In this document: positions 58,333 to 64,000 of the stretch, piece by piece
Layout of the letters: each line of letters starts with the position of its first letter
Position numbering within the stretch: position 1 is the first letter of the stretch
From: Selaginella moellendorffii
Taxonomy: Eukaryota > Streptophyta > Lycopodiopsida > Selaginellales > Selaginellaceae
DNA: 64,000 nt
Direction: 5' to 3'
Assembly: GCF_000143415.4 (NCBI RefSeq)
Contig: NW_003314392.1
Coordinates: forward strand, 134,433-198,432
Program-made: the position numbers and the translations under genes
Notes under the pieces: model-generated
The model's database searches: none
Seen by the model: the letters and a program-made list of their open reading frames with translations, nothing else
Told to the model about the DNA's origin: nothing

Positions 58333-58354
58333 TCCCACTTTAACGAAATAAAGC
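58333..58354 (-). repeat. Right terminal inverted repeat, element T copy C
   Basis: Plus strand TCCCACTTTAACGAAATA then AAGC. It is the reverse complement of the left end with one mismatch. Element R internal DNA resumes at 58355 (TTTTAGCAAGTC). Confidence 0.9.
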
Positions 58355-60647
58355 TTTTAGCAAGTCATCCGGCCACCGTAACATGGTTCATGCATAAGCG
58401 TGGAAGTCCTTAACCATCAACTTTCGTTCAAAGCCCTCTCTTTGAACACTCGGGAACTACTTCCCTAACCTTGACAGCCTTGCCTCATGGCAAGCTTCAA
58501 GACCACGCTTCTGCTGCGCCACTCTGATTTCGCGCGTTCTATAAACCATTTACACTTGGCCTTTCTAGGTACTAAGCTACCTAGAATCGTCTTTGGGAAC
58601 CTTGAAGGAACTCTGTCCCTTAGCTTGCTACGGCCTCCCTTTTTGCAAGCTTTCCAATTGCCACATAGTCTAACATGGACAATTCCATATTTTAGACTCT
58701 CCATGGCATCACGGTTGCTAGCGGCAACACCCTCGAGCCCCCACTTGATTCTCCACTCCCAGCTGGCATAACCAACCTTGGTTATGCCCTTCGATTTCTA
58801 TGGTTCAGTTCCATCCCAATACTACTTGCCTTTTGGCCTCATATGTTTCCTTTGGTTATTCTCCTCCAGACCAGGAGGATAGCTTTGCACTTTCTATCAT
58901 GCCTTAGCAAGTATTCTTAGGGATGAACCTACCCAATAGCCCAAGGAGTGGTTCCTCAATCCGGGTATGCTCACCTTATAATCCCACACACTGGGATTAC
59001 ATTGTTGCTTATGGGCCTTTATATGCCCATCACTAGCCTTGCCAAAATTCCATTTTTGGCTTTGTCCAACTCGGGTAGACAGTCCTCTCCTGTCTCCGCA
59101 ACCTTGGACATTTGGATAACACCTTCTATCCATCATTCACTAGGGACTTAGTCCCTTGGGCTTTATCCATTGCCCTCGCGACATCAAACACCACCTTCTG
59201 GTGTTCTAGAGTGTTCGGGTGTCCCAATGATGGCTTTCTTGACAATGAGTATTTCCTTTTATGACATTGACTTACTATATCGCAACACAAGCAACTTATC
59301 CCCCGTAAGGGTGTATCCGACTTCCCTATGCTATTAAGAAGTCTTGGGTAGCTACCTTCTACCCGTTCAACCAGTTATTTTGCACCTCTTGCTTAGTTGC
59401 CTCATAGTTGTCAAGTCCTACAACTCATTGTTTGGTGCTTTCACACCTCCATCATTATCTGGGTCACCACACTCCAACTGCATGCTCTGCAGATTAGGCT
59501 ATGCCATTCCCATTTCCATTGGGATTCCTTTGGCAAGGGGTTCTCATGAACCCACCAACATAACCTCAAGGTATCACACCTTGGCACATTTGGTGTCTCC
59601 ACACCATCGGCTCCACGAGCCTACCTCTATGACACTTCCCCTTCGTGTTTATGTCTTTGCCAAGACCAACACCGCTCTTTCTCATGCCAACCATCCGTTA
59701 GCACTGCACCATAGAGGTCACACACAACTTTGTGTCAAAGTTGTTTTCTTCTGAGAACACCTTTCCCATAACTTTAGCATGGCACATTTTGCCATCGATG
59801 AGATACCCTCTATTCTCATCCTTGGATCCTATGATCCCCCCGCCATCCTTTATGGGGTACAACACACCTCAGTCCAAATGCTTCCATCAGTCCTTTTAGG
59901 ACCATCCCTTGACTCTACTTGGGTCATCAGCAGTTTTGGACTTGGTTAATCCACAGACCCTTAAGGTCCTACTTGTGAGGCACTAGCTCACTGGAATACA
60001 CTTCTTGCATTCCTGTCCTACTCAAAAGGACTATTTTCACAAGTGTTACTCCGACACTTGATTTTGTTCTCTGGGGCAACTTTTGCCCCTTAGGACTACT
60101 TGTCCATGCGATGAGAATACCACTCATCTCTAAGTACACCCCCCAACTCCTTGGGTTGTTCCAGCATTTATTAAAGGTAGCCCCGGCTACCATTTCAAGG
60201 ACTTGAGTCCTCTTCCATATTTGACCTCCCACGGTCATTACCTCTGGTCTCACATTCATGAGCACCAACCTCAACTATATGAGGATAATCTTGTGACTCC
60301 TTTATTGTTTTGGAGTCTCTATCTTTCCCGTGATCCCAACTTTAGTTGTTTACCACAACAACCTTAGCCAATTTGCTGAGACAAATGCTCATCCGGATCA
60401 CATCCTCAACTCAATGAGGAAAACCTTGCACTGTTCCCAAGATCCCAAAGTCGTTCCATTATTGGCCCTTTTCTATCCACCACCTCGTCTACAAGTTCAC
60501 ACATGAACTGTAATGGAGAGCCATGTCTTCCCGACTTGCTACTCCTCAAGGATAGGCCCACTCCTCGGACCTTCCGATGCCAACACTAGTGGTGACATAC
60601 TTGAGCACCAATAAAAGTCGGACTAAGGAACAGCTCCGATACCAAAT
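58355..60647 (-). other. Element R internal region, part 2
   Basis: 2.3 kb, non-coding in all frames beyond about 140 codons. No gag-pol motif seen. On the minus strand it runs from the primer-binding site downstream. Confidence 0.7.
60633..60644 (-). promoter_or_regulatory. Primer-binding site of element R
   Basis: Plus strand GCTCCGATACCA, minus strand TGGTATCGGAGC, three bases from the LTR end: Met-tRNA type with one difference from TGGTATCAGAGC. This sets the element's orientation. Confidence 0.88.
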
Positions 60648-63600
60648 TGTAAGCGACTAAATTTTCCATTCTACTTTAGTCACTTAACCACACCTCTGAC
60701 CACTTGGAGGAGTCTCATTCACAACCTCCATAAGTCCAATCCAGGACTTGGGACTTGCTAGCCCTAAGAATGGCATCCATGCCACTCAACATTTGCACTT
60801 GGTCCAAGTGCTCCACGTGTCCGATCCCATGACCGACACTCAAAGGTACCACCGACATAGCAGCCCGTTACGCTAAGGCCATGCCCAATCACCTTTGCCA
60901 CACTGGTAGTCCAATACCACTTGCATCACCGTCTGGGCTCTCCAAGACTAGGCAAACCATCCGTGAGTGGTCATCTCAGATCCACTCCTTAGCATCCTTA
61001 GGATGCCCACCGACAAGGGGAATAGCCTTCCCCAATATCCCTCTGTCAGTCCCCACTAAGTCCCTTTCTGCCCCTGGCCGTGTTTGCCAACACTGCCACT
61101 GGATCGAGACCCACAGGCCCGACCACTAAGTCCCACGGTCCTCTGGGACTTCCTCACCACACGACTGTGTCCTTGGTCACTACCCCAGAGGACTGCTCCT
61201 CTTCCTTTCCACAGTCTGGGCCTTTGGGGCAACACTTCGGAACACCGTGGCCTTATGCGAGCCACCTGGGTACTCTCCCCGCCTTCTGCCCTTGGGTGCT
61301 CTAGCCATGGGCTTAGAGCGAGGTTCCGTTGAGCCACGCCTGGTATCCAAGTAGGTAGTGCCACCCACACTTGGACTGGGAGCATCGGCCAGTCGATCTC
61401 CCGGGGGAACTAGAGCCGGCTCTTGAACACTTCACCAAGCTACCCCGCTTGTCGGTCTGTGTTCACTCTAGTCTTGGACTTCCCAGTGGGCAGCTCATCA
61501 CCCAACACTGGGTCCGGCCTTCCTGGGCCAAACTGGCCTTTCCTGGCCAAACTGGCTCCACTGCAGTCCTCCCCCTACTATACTTTTGGAGCTCACCAAA
61601 CCCCCCAGGGTCTGGGAGACGAACGCTTTGGGCTTTCACCCTCTCAGGCTCCGGACTCGGACTCGGACTCGGACTCGGACTCGGACTCGGACTCGGATTC
61701 GGACTCGGACTCGGACTCGGGCTCGGGCTCAATCTCGGCCTCGGCCTCGGCCTCGGTCTCGGTCTCGGTCCCGATCTCGGTCTCGGTCTCGGTCTCGGTC
61801 CCGGTCTCGGTCTCGACTTCGGACTCCATCTCGGACTCCATCTCGGACTCCATCTCGGACTCCATCTCGGACTCCATCTCGGGTCCATCTCGGGTCCATC
61901 TCGGACTCCATCTCGGGTCCATCTCGGACTCCATCTCGGACTCCATTTCGGGTCCATCTCGGGTCCACCTCGGACTCCATCTCGGACTCCATCTCGGACT
62001 CCATCTCGGGTCCATCTCGGACTCCACTTCGGACTCCAACTCGGGTCCATCTCGGGTCCACCTCGGACTCCACTTCGGACTCCATCTCGGACTCCATCTC
62101 GGGTCCGTCTCGGACTCCACTTCAGACTCCAACTCGGGTCCATCTTGGACTCCACTTCGGACTCCAACTCGGGTCCATCTCGGACTCCACTTCGGACTCC
62201 AACTCGAGTCCATCTCGGACACTCCCATGTGTCATGTGTTGGTCCTTTTGGGTCCCTTTTTGGAGCCTCGCCTTTTGCTCGCTTCGTGCTCGTTCCTCGA
62301 GCACTTCGTTGGGAGTTCCACTCCCGCTCTTGACTTTTCAAGTCGGAGCTTTTGGTCCAAACGTGTTACGCTCGTTTGGCTCTCGCTTCGGCCACTACCA
62401 TGTGGCGCCCTTCCGGCTCCACTTTGGGGCCTAGGGATTTTGTGTCTCACAACTCCACCACCCATAGACAAAGTTCGATGTCCTCATCGAACGGTGAACC
62501 ATTTTATAAAGTAACACCCGCATGTGTTACCATTTCCATCCTTGGCGCGTAGCCAATATTTGTCAATGGTGTGACATTGAAGGCTCACCATGCCTTCTCC
62601 ATATTCGTCAATGGTTGGACATTGAAGGCTCACCATGCCTTTTGCATATCCTCTAAGGAGGGTAGTCTCTCCAACTTAGAGACTGATTGGACCACATGTA
62701 GTGGTTCTCTCCTTTTATTGGTTTAGTTCTCGCTAAACCTCTTAGAGACCCTTCTCTAAGTCAATCCCACTACTCCTTCTCGAGTAGTCTCAATTTCCAT
62801 CTATTGAATGTTTGCACCTTGGAACTTTTACTCTTTTGACTTTTGGAAGTCACTTTCCTAGGTGTCTCCAACACCTTGCATTGCACAAATTGTGCAACTC
62901 CACTTCCCCATCCTAGGAAGCTCATTACTTGAGGGCACCATCTTCCTCTCTTCTATTTCGTGCCACCTTGGCACTAAGTTCCATTTATCATACTTTGTGC
63001 TAGGGCTGTCCATGGCCCTATCATTTGGCTACCTTACCGCTCCCTCCCTTGGAGCTTCTACTTTCGCCAAATCAAAGCAATTCAGAATCCCTCCTTGGAA
63101 ACACACTTCCTTTCCTGCAACTTGTTAGCGTCCAACACATTAGTGTTCCTCCCCTAACTTTGTCACTTGGATTCCTTCCAAGGGATTCCACGGCCCTATC
63201 TTGGCCACTCATCTTTTGCTCCTATCCGTTGATTGTTGCACCAAGCAACATCGAATCTCTACCTCCCTCCTTGAGGTATTCTTGTGATTCCATAGCAAAG
63301 GCTCTGCTTTGCCAAGACTAAGGTGTTCGCCCCTAGTAAGTCTCTTTAGCATCTTCTGCTGTGGGCTCTATCCACGGCCCAACTTTGTGACCCTCCCATG
63401 GGTCTCTTTAGAGACTACTTTCCTTGGACACACTATGCCATCGCAATGACATAGCTCATTTCCCTAGGGTGCTTTTCCCACTTGGTCACCTTGACCAAGC
63501 CACACCATCATCAATAGTTCAAATCAACACTTTGAACTAGGAACCTTATTCCTTAACCCAAACAAGGACCTTGTCCTTATTTAGCCACAAGATCACCTAG

Positions 63601-64000
63601 TGATCTCACCTCGGCACCTTAACAAGTTTGCCAATAGGTACTAGGTCTTCCAGACCTTTAATTTGTTAACTACAACCCTGGGGGCATCCCCCACACTTGG
63701 CGGTGCGCCCAAGCCAGCCCTTCCGGCCAAGGGTCCATAGCAACTGAGATTAGGTGTCCCCATCTCACTCACCACGTCCTTGGTGCCACTCACACCAAAG
63801 CGTTCAAGTTAGATATGCCGAGCTTTCACACTAAGCAATCTAACCGTGCATCACGACTCCGAGGCATCCCTCGCTTGGCGGTGTGCCCAAACCAGTCTCC
63901 CCACTGAGAGTCCATGACCACCGAAATATGAGTGTCCTCATATTCCAAACTATCACCACGCCCTAGTGATTTGGGACTCGAACCCAAGCACTAGAGGGTC
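60648..64000 (-). repeat. 5' LTR of element R (cut by window end)
   Basis: Plus-strand view: starts TGTAAGCGACTAAATTTTCC. It aligns with 40489-43780 with small indels. About 110 bases of LTR are expected beyond the window. It contains the GACTCG array at 61650-62220. Confidence 0.9.
61650..62220. repeat. GACTCG / GACTCCATCTCG array in the second element R LTR
   Basis: Longer than and rearranged relative to its partner at 41488-41990, including a GACTCCACTTCGGACTCC-rich distal part. Long Ser/Asp and Arg frames across it are artefacts of unit length being a multiple of three. Confidence 0.9.

Larger units (their letters stand above)
44653..58354. mobile_element. Element T copy C: 13.7-kb TIR DNA transposon candidate, both ends present
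   Basis: Bounded by 22-bp terminal inverted repeats (21 of 22 matching). It carries a minus-strand transposase-like gene (46207-49348), a small minus-strand ORF (45311-45568) and a large intron-containing plus-strand gene (52309-57914). The 3-kb region between the divergent genes holds tandem repeats, telomere units and palindromes. It interrupts element R internal sequence, so both flanks are known. The 5-mer AAGCT occurs at both edges (44651-44655, 58351-58355) but overlaps the TIR by 3-4 bases, so the TSD is ambiguous. Nineteen near-complete 22-bp palindromes are present, none in the flanking element R DNA. Confidence 0.88.
40489..64000 (-). mobile_element. Element R: large non-autonomous LTR retrotransposon, minus strand, 5' LTR cut by window end
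   Basis: Direct repeats of 3.4 kb (40489-44484 less its TRIM, and 60648 to beyond 64000) flank a 2.46-kb internal region (44485-44652 and 58355-60647). On the minus strand a primer-binding site abuts the 60648 LTR, so that is the 5' LTR. The internal region has no retrotransposon protein domain. Element T copy C is inserted in the internal region and a TRIM in the 3' LTR. The long open frames in the LTRs come from GACTCG simple sequence. Confidence 0.87.

Overview
The window is a transposon-dense, nested stretch of nuclear DNA from a eukaryote, most likely a land plant or close green relative. Reasons: plant-type telomere units (TTTAGGG), primer-binding sites for initiator Met-tRNA, plant L1-type LINEs with a CCHC ORF1, a TRIM and two large non-coding LTR elements, four G-boxes in one LTR, and plant-like GT-AG introns. 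The introns that can be read are very short (38-57 nt, apart from one of 239 nt). I cannot name the species. I see no ordinary host gene, rRNA, tRNA or CRISPR array.

Layout. 1-4638: LINE-1 (+), 5' end outside the window. 4639-5424: GC-rich filler with a 150-bp tandem duplication. 5425-12194 plus 19357-19571: copy A of a large DNA element (here 'element T'), split by a 7.2-kb non-coding LTR retrotransposon (12195-19356, 5-bp TSD). 19572-23930: copy B of element T, inserted into copy A and interrupted by LINE-2. 23931 to about 30150: LINE-2 (-). About 30157-33960: LINE-3 (+), another family. 33961-37560: AT-rich DNA with degenerate TRIMs and GAGTCC arrays. 37760-40488: LTR fragments of a second large LTR element ('element R'). 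40489-64000: element R on the minus strand, with 3.4-kb LTRs at 40489-44484 (carrying a TRIM at 43850-44442) and from 60648 past the window end. Its 2.46-kb internal region is split by copy C of element T (44653-58354).

Element T is the main discovery candidate. Copy C is 13.7 kb, bounded by 22-bp terminal inverted repeats (21 of 22 matching). It carries divergent genes. On the minus strand is a protein of about 1029 aa with the DUF7869-type core (TDNAGSENKN ... GHTHEDVD), a plausible DDE-like transposase, broken by one nonsense codon. On the plus strand is an 11-exon gene for about 1642 aa, with a ParB-like segment, a basic region, an acidic tract, degenerate repeats and a C-terminal NIF/FCP1-like HAD domain. 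A 22-bp palindrome (ATGGCRTG, 6 nt, CAYGCCAT) occurs about 32 times, only inside the three copies of element T. It lies in intergenic DNA, inside introns and in-frame in exons.

The three copies are damaged differently. A lacks the 5' half of the transposase gene and has a frameshift; B lacks the 3' half, giving a 691-aa fusion ORF; C has a single stop. The plus-strand gene reads through in C but is deleted and partly inverted in A.
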